Assembly: GCF_907164915.1 (NCBI RefSeq)
Contig: NC_061864.1
Span: 599,389 to 663,388 of the forward strand
Direction: 5' to 3'
Source: Impatiens glandulifera
Taxonomy: Eukaryota; Streptophyta; Magnoliopsida; Ericales; Balsaminaceae
DNA length: 64,000 nucleotides
In this document: positions 25,493-38,689 of the stretch, in pieces
Layout of the letters: the number at the start of each line of letters is the position of its first letter
How positions within the stretch are numbered: position 1 is the first letter of the stretch
Notes under the pieces: model-generated
Databases searched by the model: none
Told to the model about the DNA's origin: nothing
The model's input: only the letters and a program-made list of their open reading frames with translations
Position numbers and translations under genes: made by a program

Positions 25493-25647
25493 ATGAAAGG
25501 ATTCTCTGCTACCAAATTAACCTCCTACCTATATTGCCTCTCACAAAGAGAGGGGCAATATGGTAAATAAATGAAACTATTGTTTCATTTATTTACCATA
25601 AGGCAACATAGGTAGCAGGTTAATTTGGTAACAGAGGATCTCAAATG
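25493..25647. mobile_element. 155-bp MITE with 9-bp target duplication
   Basis: The element is flanked by perfect 9-bp direct repeats CTAGGTAAT (25484-25492 and 25648-25656). Its ends form a long inverted repeat: TCTCTGCTACCAAATTAACC on the left matches GGTTAATTTGGTAACAGAGG on the right. The centre (TGGTAAATAAATGAAAC) is also palindromic, so nearly the whole element can fold into one hairpin. A 9-bp duplication is the hallmark of Mutator-type (MULE) transposition. There is no coding capacity. The TIR resembles that of the large foldback at 34271-38993. Confidence 0.85.
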
Positions 25648-26870
25648 CTAGGTAATTGAGTCATTTAAATTAAATTTTATTATTATTATAATAATTTTAT
25701 ATAAATATAAGATGTTAAAAAGAAAATTTTATTTAAAAAATATAAAATAAAATAAAAAAGATGAATGAGAATGAGAAAATTAATAATAATAAGTGATAGA
25801 AAAATGTTGAGACTATAAATTTAAGCAAGATGAGGGAAATTAAAAAAAAAAATGTGTTTCAATGCAAAATGTGTTTAATTTTAATTTTTATGTTAACTTA
25901 TTAAAGTATATTTTTAAACAAACACCAATAATTTCTTTCATAAGTCAAATCAAACTCACTCTAATATGGTTTAATAAGCGAGGAGTGATGCAATTATCCT
26001 AACTTAAATATAGTATATTTAAGGAAAAACTTTAGGAGTTAGGGCTATCTAGTGTATTTAAGGAAAAACTTAAAAATTTCTCACATCCCAATTATCCTAA
26101 CTTAAATATACATAAATAATGCCAGAAACCTCTATTCATTTGGGTCACTTTTTTATTTTTTATTTTTTTACAATAAATTATTTTATTATTTTATTGAGAT
26201 ATTGATATAAATGAAATAATGTTTTGATTTTTTAATTTACAATTATATATATATATTAATAAATTAAATTCAGCTTTATTCTAACTTCAATTGTTTTTAA
26301 ACATGTCTATATCCAATTATTAGAATAAATAAATAAATACACTAGACTTAGGTGATTAATTACTTATTTTGATATAAAAATTTAAATTTAGTAAGATTTT
26401 AATTAAATATATTGTAATTTTAAACATAAAATATTGTAGTTTAGTGATTTTAGATAAAAACTTATAACTTTTATTTGGTTATGGTTTCAAACCTCACCAA
26501 AAACTAATTTTTTTATTAAATTTTTAACTCGACCTATAGCAACAAAAAAAATATCAATTTTTTTTCTATCGTGACTAGACAGCCCAAAACTCGGGACCGA
26601 TTCTGCTCCTAACCCATACATTAGCTAGACTTATCTTCAAGGTTGACACTACATCACCCTAGATAAATATCATATTAATTAATGGAATACAATTTACTCT
26701 AAAAATGCCTTTATAATGAATGATAGATATACTAGACTCAAAATCGTCGACATTACATAGTCCAAAACGGATTGACGATACATACCCAATAAGTAATTTT
26801 AGCATTGCAACTTATGCATGTGTTAGTGCATAGAATCATCCGTACTTACCGTACTTTAGAGGGTGACATA

Positions 26871-26905
26871 AATAATAATAATAATAATAACAATAATAAT
26901 AATAA
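26871..26905. repeat. AAT-type microsatellite
   Basis: A run of AAT units with one AAC interruption. Confidence 0.9.
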
Positions 26906-27199
26906 ATTGTTCTGATTTGAATCTTTAACTTATAATAAACTAAATTAATTTATATTAATTTATATATCTCTATATAATCTTCAAAAGTGAGAAAATAAAT
27001 AAAAATTGCATAACAACCAAAATATCCAACCAACCTATCAAATATTAAATTGAGTTTAATGATTTAAAAAGAAAAAGGAACATTCGCAACGTTGTTTGTG
27101 TGCCGTGCGTTTCACATCATCTTTTTTATCTACTTCCTTCTATCAGTATTCATTCATTCATTCATTCAGACAGAGTGATCTCCATCGCCATCTCTTCCG

Positions 27200-30100
27200 A
27201 TGATGGATGCGAGCTTTTGTGCCCGCTCGCAGACACTATCTTTAGTCTACGTCAATTCACTTCTCCCTTCTCATTCGTCCTTCTCTCCTGTATCTTGCCT
27301 TCGATCCCTCGATTTTCCAGTCAATGCCCGCATCTTCAAACCGCCAGACTTTCGCTATCGACGAAAATGCAGAAACTTATTGTTTCGATTTCACTCACCT
27401 CGATTCATGATCAAAGCTTCCCTACATTCGCAATCGCATCTCATCTTAGCCACAATCACCATTTCGGCCTTTGCTGTTGTCATGTTCGTTCGGTGCCAAT
27501 CAAAGAAGATTAACATATCAGAGGTAACTCAATTATGTCGTATTTCACTCTCTATCGAATACGCAAATGCAATTCAAGAATATAATAGCAATGATTTTTG
27601 ACTCATTGAGTAGATTACGTTGTGCAAATTCTAGGTGGCACGTGACATGTTTATCATGACTTTCGAAAACCTAAGGGTTATGATCAATCAAATTATTGGG
27701 AAGAAGGGTTCTGGGTCTCTCGATCTGGAAAGAGATATGCAATGTACTGGAGAGAAATATGCAATGAAAGAAATTGAAGGTACAAAGGAAATTGGAGATG
27801 CAATAACAACAGAAGCGAAGGGAAATGAACATGCTTATTATGAAGATGAAGCAATGCGGACGCAACCAAAAGGAACTGATTGTGCGCGGGAAGAAGAAGA
27901 ATCTATTAAAAATGTTTCAGAGTTTCCTGCAACAGACAATTATTCTGTGTTGAGACAGTCAGAGGTTACCGAATTACTACAACCACTTGCTTTCGATGGT
28001 GTACCAAACTCATCCCAGTTGCCTGTGGAAGCAGATGAAACCACGCCCACTACTTTATCTGTTCCCATCGGTAATGCGAAAGCTATTCATGAAATTGGTA
28101 AAGTGGATGAGATTATGGGTAACAATTGTTTGTCAAGAGAATCTTGTCGCGAAGGACTTTATACATTTTTTGAGGTAGAGCAGTTGGGGGGAAAAGATGC
28201 ATTAGGGATGAACACTTTAGAGAAGTTATCCCCTCAAAGTTCGGTTAAAAACAGCAGTAGTTTCTCTTCCCCGGGGAGGAAATCTACAAATGATGGAAGG
28301 ACAAAAACAATAGACGTGCTCAAATCTAAAAGAAAAGACGAAAATCTTTTTGGAAATCTGAATCTAATGGAAAACAGAGAATTCTTAAATGACAATGAAG
28401 GAGCAAATCAATATAGGGATGACCAGAAACTTACTGAACTTCCCTCTTGTCCAAATGGAATACCTGTCACCCATGTCAATACCAAACATTACATTTCACA
28501 GCAAATCAGTTCCTACAAGCAGTTGCTAAAAAATGGAAGGTGGCTATTTATTTATTTATTTATTTATTCAATCTCCTATTTTTTATGGTATTGAATTTGA
28601 ATGAGAATCTTATGCTTGATTTCCTACAATCTCTAGGAAATATATTTACAATCTATTTTCATATTGTTAGGTTATCGGAATGCATAGAATTGTTAGAAGA
28701 TTTGGAAAGAAAGGGTCTGTTAAATATGGAGAAGGCAAGCCTCTTTTTGCAGTCTAGCTGCTGAGTATTTCCGTGAATGGTGTTATTTTCTCTTTATCAA
28801 CTAATCTACGAAAAGTTGTGTTCTAGATTCATCACGCGGAGTTTTTTAGGAAGTGCAAAATTGAAAAGGCTGTTAAAGAAGCATTTCATTTCACCAGGTT
28901 AATCCCAAGCCCAACATTGAGTACATTCAACATGCTAATGAATGTCTGCGCATGTTCTCAGAATTCAACAGGTATATATTGCATAACTTGCAGTCTAGAA
29001 CGTTTGTGATGAACATCATAACATTTAGAAAAGAGTGCAATGTATTTATTGTATGTTATCAGGAGCTTTTGAAGTTCTACACTTTGTTCAAGTGGCTGGG
29101 CTGAAACCCGATTGTAAGCTTTATACTACACTCATATCAGCTTGTGCAAGAAGTGGAAAAGTTGATGAAATGTTCAAGGTGAGTTGACAAGGCTATATTT
29201 TAATTTTTATAAGCTAAGCACCCGAAGAAAAAATATTATCACTTTTTAAGTAAAAAAATGAAGAAATTTGTAATGATAAAACTAATGACGTGCTCATATT
29301 CCTAATGCAGAACAATAGCCTAATGTTGAATATTATAGTCTTATCTTCTTGTTTACCGTTTAACAATCTTGATGTTCTAATTTCTTCTGTAGCCTAATTT
29401 CTGTTAACCATTTTGATATACTGCTCTAGGTTTTCCATGAAATGGTTAATGCTGGGGTGGAACCTAATGTTCATACATATGGTGCACTTATTGATGGCTG
29501 CGCTAAGGCTGGGCAAGTTGCTAAGGCATTTGGTGCGTATGGCATACTGAGGTCTAAGGTATGACTTTTTTTTTCAAATGATATGTTTTCCTATCTGTTT
29601 CCCTTCTACATGCCCCATGTCTGAGACAATCCGTTCCTCCTATGCTTATGAAGTTTTCTTACTATGCCGTGATTGCATTCAGAGTCCAAATAAATCTTCA
29701 CAAATACTTATGTTTGTATGCAGTAGAATGTTGAGCCAGATCGGGTTGTTTTTAATGCTCTTATCACAGCATGTGGTCAATCAGGTGCAGTTCATCGTGC
29801 CTTCGATGTCTTAGCAGATATGAAGGCTGAGACACATCCAATAGACCCTGATCATGTTACTGTTGGTGCTTTAATAAAAGCATGCATGGATTCTGGACAG
29901 GTGAGGTTTGTATAGTGGCTAATGGCTATTGAGTTTTTGAATTATACACCTCATTGAATTTAACAGATTGTCATTTTTCTTCTAGTTACATCGTGTGCGG
30001 GAAGTGTACAATATGATTCATGAATATAACATCAAGGGTACTCCAGAAGTTTACACTATAGCTGTTCATAGTTGCAGCCTTACTGGCGATTGTGAATTTG

Positions 30101-32941
30101 CTTGTAGCGTGTATAATGACATGAAAATAAATGGCATAGTTCCCGACGAGGTAGTCGTCTCAACTTATATGGCTGTTAAGCTTTATGGAAATGCTACAGT
30201 TGATAATTCTTTTGCTAATAATAAACATGTTTCATGATAAGGAAAAAAATGTTATGTTATCATATATTAGGTTCACGACCGCATCATTATTTGGTTATTC
30301 AATATTAAGGTACTCACCTCCATTTATTTGAAATCAGAGTAACCTTGAAATTTATAATTGCAGTAAAGTTCTAGAACATGAGAACAATGTCACCTTTCAA
30401 ATTGACTGATTGAAGACATATTAAACTAAAAGAAGGTTCTTTTCTTTCTTGCAGATGTTCCTTAGTGCATTGGTTGATGTTATGGGGCATGCTAATAATC
30501 TGGATGCGGCTTTTGAAATCTTAGAAGAAGCTAGGAAACAAGGAATTCACATGGGAATAATTTTATATAGCTCCTTAATGGGAGCCTGTAGCAATGTAGG
30601 TTATGTCCTGCTAAATGTTGTTACATATCTAAATGATGTCCTTTTTTATATTTCTATCAAACCTGCAAACATCCACATATTTTTCTCATTGATGAATAAT
30701 CTGTTTTACTATTGCACAATACATTTCAGGCCAAAAACTGCCAGAAGGCACTGGAGCTGTACAAGGATATCAAATCCATGGGACTTAAACTAACAGTTTC
30801 AACAATGAATGCCTTGATTACTGCCTTGTGTAAGTGCAGCACTAGTTCACATTTTAATTGATGGGGTTCATCTTTTCTGCTTTTCAAAGTTTTTTTTTTT
30901 TCTTTTTTACAGACCTGAATATGTCGGCCATCTTACGTTTTGCATTTATTATTTGCTCTTCCAACCATATTTTATGATTTTGCTTTAGGTGATGGGGACC
31001 AAGTGCAGAAAGCTTTAGAAGTTCTGTTCGAAATTAAGAAGACTGGATTGTCTCCGAACATCATCACATATTCTGTTCTACTGGCAGCTTGTGAAAAGTA
31101 GTTGCTCAAGTTTCATTCTTTTTATTTTCTCATTCATAAATGTTTGGTAGAATTATATAGTTCATTTCTTCCGCTTCCCACTTCTTTGTGTAGGGAGGAC
31201 AATCTCGAAGCTGGCCTCATGCTCTTTTCTCAAGCAAAAAATGACGGCGTTACTCCTAGCCTTGTTATGTCAAGGTGTCTAATAGGTAGGAATTTAGAAA
31301 TTTGGCTATAATTTTATCTCAAGTAGTATGCAGTTTGGGAGGTTGTTCTGTGCATCCATCGTGTCTGTTGTGGAAAACATATTTTAGTTTTGTGATATTC
31401 CTGTAAATGGTGTAAGTGCTTATTTGTATTAAGTTCATTAAATGCTATTAAAATCACTTAATTATGTAGAATGGCTTAAATTGGTAATTTAGTGAGTGTC
31501 AAAAACAAACTTTAACCCCTCAAAGTTAATCAAACTACATGATTTTAAGGTTATTCCTTTGTTCTCAACTTGCAGCCATGTGCTTGAGAAGATTTAAGAA
31601 GGCTGGTGCACTTGGTGAATCTGTCATGTCTTTCAACTTGGGACGGCCACAAGTTGATAGTAGGTGGTATGTTACTTACTCCTCTTTAGAATGATGATCT
31701 TCATGTGCCCGTTCGTTGATGAAAAAATCCTAAAATAAACTAATATGCAGGACATCGATAGCCTTGTTGGTTTATAGGGAAACAATAACGGCTGGAATTT
31801 CGCCTGATATGGAACTGTTCTCACAAGTCTTGGGTTGCTTGAAACTTCCAACTGGCGGTGGCTTGAGAGATAAACTGATTGAAAATCTGCAGGTAAGTGG
31901 TGGTTCATCAAGAAGATCAAACCTTTGTTCATTGGTTGATGGATTTGGAGAGTATGATCCACGGGCTCTCTCATTATTTGAGGTTAGTATAGGCTCTCAG
32001 GTTCTTTTGCTTTGTCATGGTTACTAACAGAAGGAATTTGGTCTCAGGAAGCTGTTTCTCTTGGAATTATCCCATGCGTGTCAGTAAAAGAAAGTCCCAT
32101 TATTAAAATTGATGCCAGAGAATTACATATTCATACTACTGAGGTCTGTATTCTGATGTAGTGCCTTATAATGAAACCAGTCATTGCCTTTTCCTTTTAA
32201 TCTTTCATGAAAAAGAAAACTAATTATGCCATTGATCCTTCTGAACGTTTTTACCAGGTATACATTTTGACAATTCTGAAGAGTCTCAAACATCGGCTTG
32301 CTGCTGGTATACTTTTTCTCTTTTTATTTTTAGTTTTTTTAGTGGGTTAATCCCCCAAAAGTTACCCTTTTTTTCTGTTAAATTAATAAAAGGCTAGTCT
32401 TTCTCCCCAAAAAAGAGTTAGCCCTTTTCATTACAATTTGGAAGGTTCAGTGATTTTGTGCCTCTTTTCCGAACATTATATTATCAGGTGCAAAGTTACC
32501 AAACATAAGCATTTTATTGCCTGTTGAGAAGACACGAATACTTTCGCCCACTGGGGAGAAAGAAATTAGACTGGCAGGAAGGTCAGATCAGTTCCAATTC
32601 TCAGAAACAGCTAGCTTCTTCACTGGTGTTCAGATTTTAATTTCACTTTATTTATGCAAATAATTGCTATGACTGAATGTTTATCTCTACTGTTGTGCAG
32701 AATAAGCCAATCTGTAGCAGCATCAATGAGAAGACTAGGCCTAACTTACATAGGAAGTGAATCAAATGGAAAAGTAAGAATCAATGGGGTAGTAGTTAAG
32801 AAGTGGTTGCGGCCAAAACTTGATTCTCCTTTTAACTTGAAACAACAAATGGAGCTGGGATCGACCCAATCACGAATACTAGGCAAAGGAATAAGTCATC
32901 AGCAGCGTAGCATTAGAACGGGTGATCTGTCCTTTAACTAA
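27200..32941 (+). CDS. MRL1: MRL1-like chloroplast pentatricopeptide-repeat protein
   Basis: Eighteen exons: 27200-27523, 27635-28539, 28671-28734, 28827-28971, 29063-29178, 29430-29558, 29727-29900, 29986-30150, 30455-30595, 30730-30829, 30989-31097, 31194-31285, 31576-31666, 31751-31982, 32048-32143, 32258-32306, 32488-32581, 32701-32941. They give 1088 aa, close to Arabidopsis MRL1. All introns are GT-AG except intron 3 (28735-28826), which starts with GC. MRL1 stabilises and helps process the 5' end of the plastid rbcL mRNA, supporting Rubisco synthesis. Residues 1-75 are Ser/Arg-rich like a transit peptide. Residues 81-98 form a hydrophobic segment. Residues about 109-430 are an acidic low-conservation region. 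The PPR tract spans about 455-825 with repeats such as YTTLISACARSGKVDEMFKV, NVHTYGALIDGCAKAGQVAK, VVFNALITACGQSGAVHRAF and YSSLMGACSNAKNCQKALEL. The C-terminus ends in LGKGISHQQRSIRTGDLSFN, matching my memory of the MRL1 tail. The stop is 235 bp from the convergent SAUR gene. Confidence 0.93.
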
Positions 32942-33176
32942 TATCAAATGATTAAGCTCATCATCAAGGTACTAATTAAATTCAACCTATTGATTTATGT
33001 AACTAGTATCCCAATGGAAAGAAAAAATCAATTTGGAATCATAGATTGGATCATGCAGTAAGTTTTTGTTTTGTTTTCTGATCTTGGTTTTACAAGTTGT
33101 GTACAAGAAAGCAAGATAGAATGATCAAAGAAAGTTGTACAAGAGTGTGTCTAACTATATGGAATCATTACTGTAA

Positions 33177-33449
33177 TTAATTAAGGCTAGATGTGAGATG
33201 AAGGAAGGTTTCTTCTTTGCAAGGAATTGTTAATCCACCCATAGGATGCTGAAACCCAAACTCATCTTCTGATCTTTGCAACAAGGCTAAGAATGTAGGA
33301 TGATTCAAATATGATATAGGAACAAGAAACCGCTTCTTTTGAATCTCTCCCACATATACGGCTAGATAGCCTTTCTTTGTCTGAGAAGATTGTAACTTCA
33401 TCATGATTTGCTTGGCGTGTGCAATTGTTGATGGCAAACGGATAGCCAT
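33177..33449 (-). CDS. SAUR small auxin-up RNA protein
   Basis: An intronless 90-aa protein with the SAUR core: KGYLAVYVGE at 26-35, FLVPISYLNHPTFLALL at 41-57, DEFGFQHPMGGLTIPC at 62-77, and the terminal LTSSL. SAURs of this clade bind and inhibit PP2C.D phosphatases, activating plasma-membrane H+-ATPases and promoting cell expansion. Compared with the paralogue at 40469-40765 it lacks about eight residues just before the core, including the conserved Val-Pro of the VPKG motif. The ATG matches the usual N-terminus of the family. A TATA box is 99 bp upstream. It converges with MRL1. Confidence 0.93.
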   Translation of the reverse strand: MAIRLPSTIAHAKQIMMKLQSSQTKKGYLAVYVGEIQKKRFLVPISYLNHPTFLALLQRSEDEFGFQHPMGGLTIPCKEETFLHLTSSLN

Positions 33450-33547
33450 TTCTCTTTTTGATTTTTATGGCTGTCCGTTTGCCTTAGTCTGTTATTTGTG
33501 TTGAACTAGAAAGTGGTTTGAGTATTATTAGAAGTTAATTCATTTTG

Positions 33548-33555
33548 TATTTATA
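33548..33555 (-). promoter_or_regulatory. TATA box of the first SAUR gene
   Basis: TATAAATA on the minus strand, 99 bp upstream of the start at 33449. Confidence 0.6.
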
Positions 33556-34570
33556 AGATAGATTTGGGTGGGTGGGTGTATGGTAAGAACAAAAGGCTAC
33601 GGAGATTCTTATGAGATACCTTGAACAACACTCACATGGTTTTGTTCAATTTTGTCTGACATCATAAAATATATGCATACTAAAAAGTCAATGTCACAAG
33701 TTACTTAGAGATTCTAAGTCTTTCTTTATGATCCCTAGAACAAGGTCGGATCAACCAACCTATCTAGGGTTTGATTGATTTATGTTATAGTGTTATATCA
33801 AAATAATTGGATAAATTAGTGAGCCGACATATTTATTTGGTTATAGTTACAATCCATTAAAAAAATATTAATTTATAAAACAAACGTGTCCTTTTAAAAA
33901 TTCGGTTCATATTTATATAAAAAATAAAAGTTGTAAAACAAACTAGTTCTTGTAATTAATCAGGTTGAGTTCACCAGTTTCTCGGAGCAGGGGTTGAGTC
34001 CGGACCCGAGGCTTGGAATTTTGCATGCCTAAATTAGTTAATATTTAGTAAGATATAGGCCATTTTTAAAAATTTATAAACTTCAATTTAAAATATTATT
34101 AATAAGTCAGAAATCAATTAAAAAATACATTGAATGCAAAAAGTTGAGACAAAAACATATTTAAAAATTAAACTTAATCTGCAATAAATTTAATTTTTTA
34201 TTGGTTATTTTGATTTTCATGATTTTTCTTCTTTATTTATTTATTTATTTTACACTTGAATATGTCCATTCAGATAAGATCTTCTGCTACCGAATTGGGT
34301 GTTCCCCTGTTGCGGACCAATCAAAACTCAGCATTATTATTATATTAATAAATTAAAATTGGGTTGAAAAGGAAGAAAGAGAACCCGGAACCCGTATTTT
34401 GCTCCGGGTTCAGCAGAAACAGAAATGAGTGAAGCTTCATTCGCTTCACTCTGTTTTACATGACCTTTGAAGAGACAGTCTACACTGTTTTACATAAGGT
34501 TGTCCATGTAAAACTGATTAATATATATTCACGTGAATATAAAATACATTCATGTAAAAACAGTTTATAT

Positions 34571-36265
34571 GATAGAAGTGAAGCAAACTTCACTTGATAT
34601 TAAATTTGTAAGATATTTAAATGAATTTATTTTAATTATTTTATATGATTATATATTAAATATATATATATATATATATAAACATGTTCAAAAATTTTTT
34701 TTAATATATTTAAATAAATTTGTAAAACAAAATATTTTAAAATTTATTTGTAAAATATTTTTAAAAAAAATATTTAAAATATTTAAAATATTTTATATTT
34801 TATATAATTATATATTAAATATATGTAAATGTTCATGTAAAATCACTAACACATTTATGTAAAAACATTTATACGTTAGTGTAAAAACATTTATGCCTTC
34901 ATTTAAGTCTGCAAAAAAAAAAAAAAAAAAAAAACAAGCCCTACCAGGTGAAGGTATTTACAGCGCTCAAATGAGTGAAACAAACACTACCAGGTGAAAC
35001 TTGCTTCACTCAATATTTACAGCGTTGATAGAAGTGAAGCAAACTTCACTTGATATTTACATTTGTAAGATATTTAAATTAGTTTATTTTAATTATTTTA
35101 TATGATTATATATTAAATATAAATATATATATATAACAATATATTCAATTTTTTTTATAATATATTTAAATAAATTTGTAAAACAAAATATTTTTAAATT
35201 TATTTATAAGATATTTAAAAAAAAATTATTTAAATTATTTTATATTTTATATAATTATAGATTAAATATATATAAATGTTAATGTAAAACCATTAACACA
35301 TTTATGTAAAAATATTTATATGTTCATGTAAACATTTATGTCTTCATGTAAGTCTGCAATAGAATAAAAAACAAGCACTACCAGGTGAAGCTTGCTTCAC
35401 CTGGGTATTTACAGTGCTCAAATGAGTGAAACAAGCACTACCAGGTGAAGATTGCTTCACTCAATATTTACAGCACTGATAGAAGTGAAGTAATTTCACT
35501 TGATATTTACATTTGTAAGATATTTAAATTAATTTATTTTAATTATTTTATATAATTATATAATAAATATATATATATAACATTTTCAAAAAAATTTGTA
35601 ATATATTTAAATAAATTTGTAAAACAAAATATTTTTAAATTTATTTGTAAGATATTTAAAAAAATTATTTAAATTATTTTATATTTTATATAATTATATA
35701 TTAAATATATATAAATGTTCATGTAAAATCATTAACACATCTTTGTAAAAACATTTATATGTTCATGTAAAAGCATTTATACATTCATGTAAGTCTGCAA
35801 AAAAATAAAAAAATAAACAAGCACTACCAGGTGAAGCTTGCTTCACCTATGGATTTACAGTGCTCAAATGAGTGAAACAAGCACTACCAGGTGAAGATTG
35901 CTTCACTCAATATTTACAGCACTGATAGAAATGAAACAAACTTCACTTAATATTAAATTTGTAAGATATTTAAATGAATTTACTTTAATTATTTTATATA
36001 ATTATATATTAAATATATATATATAAAACAACATGTTCAATTTTTTTTTGTAATATATTTAAAATTTTTTGTAAAACAAAATATTTTAAAATTTATTTGT
36101 AAGATATTTAAAAAATAATATATTTAAATTATTTTATATTTTATATAATTATATATTAAATATATGTAAATGTTCATGTAAAACCAGTAACACATTTATG
36201 TAAAAACATTTATACGTTCATGTAAAAACATTTATGCCTTCATGTAAATCTGCAAAAGAATAAAA
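34571..36265 (+). repeat. Left-arm tandem array, about 450-bp units
   Basis: Units begin with GATAGAAGTGAAGCAAACTT variants at 34571, 35027, 35478 and 35924, giving lengths 456, 451 and 446 bp and a truncated fourth unit. Each full unit contains an AT-rich half, a block of TTCATGTAAAA-type motifs, then two or three short hairpins of the form ACCAGGTGAAGCTTGCTTCAC. Confidence 0.85.
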
Positions 36266-38689
36266 AAAATAAAATATTTATAAATGTGTTAATGGTTTTA
36301 CATAAACATTTATATATATTGAATATATAATTATATACAATATAAAATAATTTAAATATATTTTTTTTAAATATCTTAAAAATAAATTTTAAAATATTTT
36401 GTTTTACAAATTTATTTAAATATATTTCAAAAAATTTTGAATTGCTTCACTTCTATCAACGCTGTAAATATTGAGTGAAGCAAGCTTCACCTGGTAGTGT
36501 TTGTTTCACTTATTTGAGCGCTGTAAATACCCAGGTGAAGTTAGCTTCACCTGGTAGCGCTTGTTTTTATTTTTATATTTTGCAGACTTAAATGAAGGCA
36601 TAAATGCTTTTACATTAACGTATAAATGTTTTTACACAAACGTGTTAGTGGTTTTACATGAACATTTACATATATTTAATATATAATTATATAAAATATA
36701 AAATAATATAAATATTTTTTTTAAAAAATATCTTACAAATAAATTTTAAAATATTTTGTTTTACAAATTTATTTAAATATATTACTAAAAAATTTGAACA
36801 TATTTATATATATATATATTTAATATATAATCATATAAAATAATTAAAATAAATTCATTTAAATATCTTACAAATTTAATATCAAGAAGTAAAGTTTGCT
36901 TCACTTCTATCAACGCTGGAAATATTGAGTGAAGCAATCTTCACCTGGTAGTGCTTGTTTTACTAATTTGAGCGCTTTAAATACCCAGGTGAAGCTAGCT
37001 TCACCTGGTAGCGCTTGTTTTTTTATTCTTTTGCAGATTTACATGAAGGCATAAATGCTTTTACATGAACGTATAAATGTTTTTACATAAATGTGTTATT
37101 GGTTTTACATGAACATTTACATATATTTAATATATAATTATATAAAATATAAAATAATTTAAATATTTTTTTAAAAAATATCTTACAAATAAATTTAAAA
37201 ATATTTTGTTTTACAAATTTATTTAAATATATTACAAAATTTTTTGAAAATGTTATATATATATATTTATTATATAATCATATAAAATAATTAAAATAAA
37301 TTAAATTAAATATCTTACAATTGTAAATATCAAGTGAAGTTTACTTCACTTCTATCAGTGCTGTAAATATTGAGTGAAGCAATCTTCACTTAGTAGTGCT
37401 TGTTTCACTCATTTTAGCACTGTAAATCCCTAGGTGAAGCTTGCTTCACCTGGTAGTGCTTGTTTTTTTTTTTTTTTTTTTTTTTTGCAGACTTACATGA
37501 AAGTATAAATGCTTTTACATGAACATATAAATGTTTTTACATAAATGTATTAATGATTTTACATGAACATTTATATATATTTAATATATAATTATATAAA
37601 ATATAACATAATTTAAATAATTTTTTTAAATATATCTTACAAATAAATTTAAAAATATTTTGTTTTACAAATTTATTTAAATATATTACAAAATTTTTTG
37701 AACATGTTATATATATATATATATATTTATTATATAATCATATAAAATAATTTAAATAAATTAATTTAAATATCTTACAAATGTAAATATCAAGTGAAGT
37801 TTAGTTCACTTCTATCAGTGCTGTAAATATTGAGTGAAGCAAGCTTCACTTGGTGGTGCTTGTTTCACTCATTTGAGCGCTGCAAATACCCAGGTGAAGC
37901 AAGCTTCACCTGGTAGAGCTTGTTTTTTTTAATTCTATTGCAGACTTACATGAAGACATAAATGTTTTTACATGAACATATAAATATTTTTACATAAATG
38001 TGTTAATGGTTTTACATGAACATTTATATATATTTAATATATAATTATATAAAATATAAAATAATTTAAATAATTTTTTTTAAATATCTTACAAATAAAT
38101 TTAAAAATATTTTGTTTTACAAATTTATTTAAATATATTACAAAATTTTTTGAATATATTGTTATATATATATATATATATATATTTAATATATAATTAT
38201 ATAAAATAATTAAAATAAACTAATTTAAATATCTTACAAATGTAAATATCAAGTGAAGTTTGCTTCACTTCTATCAGCGCTGTAAATATTGAGTGAAGCA
38301 AGCTTCACCTGGTAGTGCTTGTTTCACTCATTTGAGCGTTGTAAATACTCAGGTGAAGCTAGCTTCACCTGGTAGCGCTTGTTTTCTTTTTATATTTTTT
38401 GCAGACTTAAATGAATGCATAAATGCTTTTACATTAACGTATAAATGTTTTTACATAAATGTGTTAGTGGTTTTACATGAACATTTACATATATTTAATA
38501 TATAATTATATAAAATATAAAATAATTTAAATATTTTGTTTTACAAATTTATTTAAATATATTACAAAAAAAAAAATTGAACATGTTTATATATATATAT
38601 TTAATATATAATCATATAAAATAATTAAAGTAAATTTATTTAAATATCTTACAAATTTAATATCAAGTGAAGTTTGCTTCACTTCTATC
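36266..38689 (-). repeat. Right-arm tandem array in inverted orientation
   Basis: The same unit occurs in reverse complement, with unit boundaries (ends of CTTCTATC) at 36457, 36911, 37356, 37816, 38275 and 38689. That makes five full units of about 414-460 bp plus a partial one at the centre, against three plus a partial in the left arm. The copy number is therefore asymmetric. A poly(T) run at 37466-37486 corresponds to the poly(A) run at 34914-34934. Confidence 0.85.

Larger units (their letters stand above)
24511..27199. other. AT-rich intergenic spacer
   Basis: Apart from the 155-bp MITE at 25493-25647 and an AAT-type microsatellite at 26871-26905, I see no gene or element. The start of the next gene's leader, with CATT repeats (27149-27167), lies at the right end. 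Confidence 0.6.

Noticed and set aside
27100..27513. 137-codon open frame overlapping the start of MRL1
   Set aside because: An alternative frame of the MRL1 first exon; the 27200 frame joins seamlessly to the rest of the gene.
34533..34862. 109-codon open frame in the foldback element
   Set aside because: Ile/Lys/Tyr-rich product of AT-rich repeat sequence that recurs, with stops, in other units of the array.
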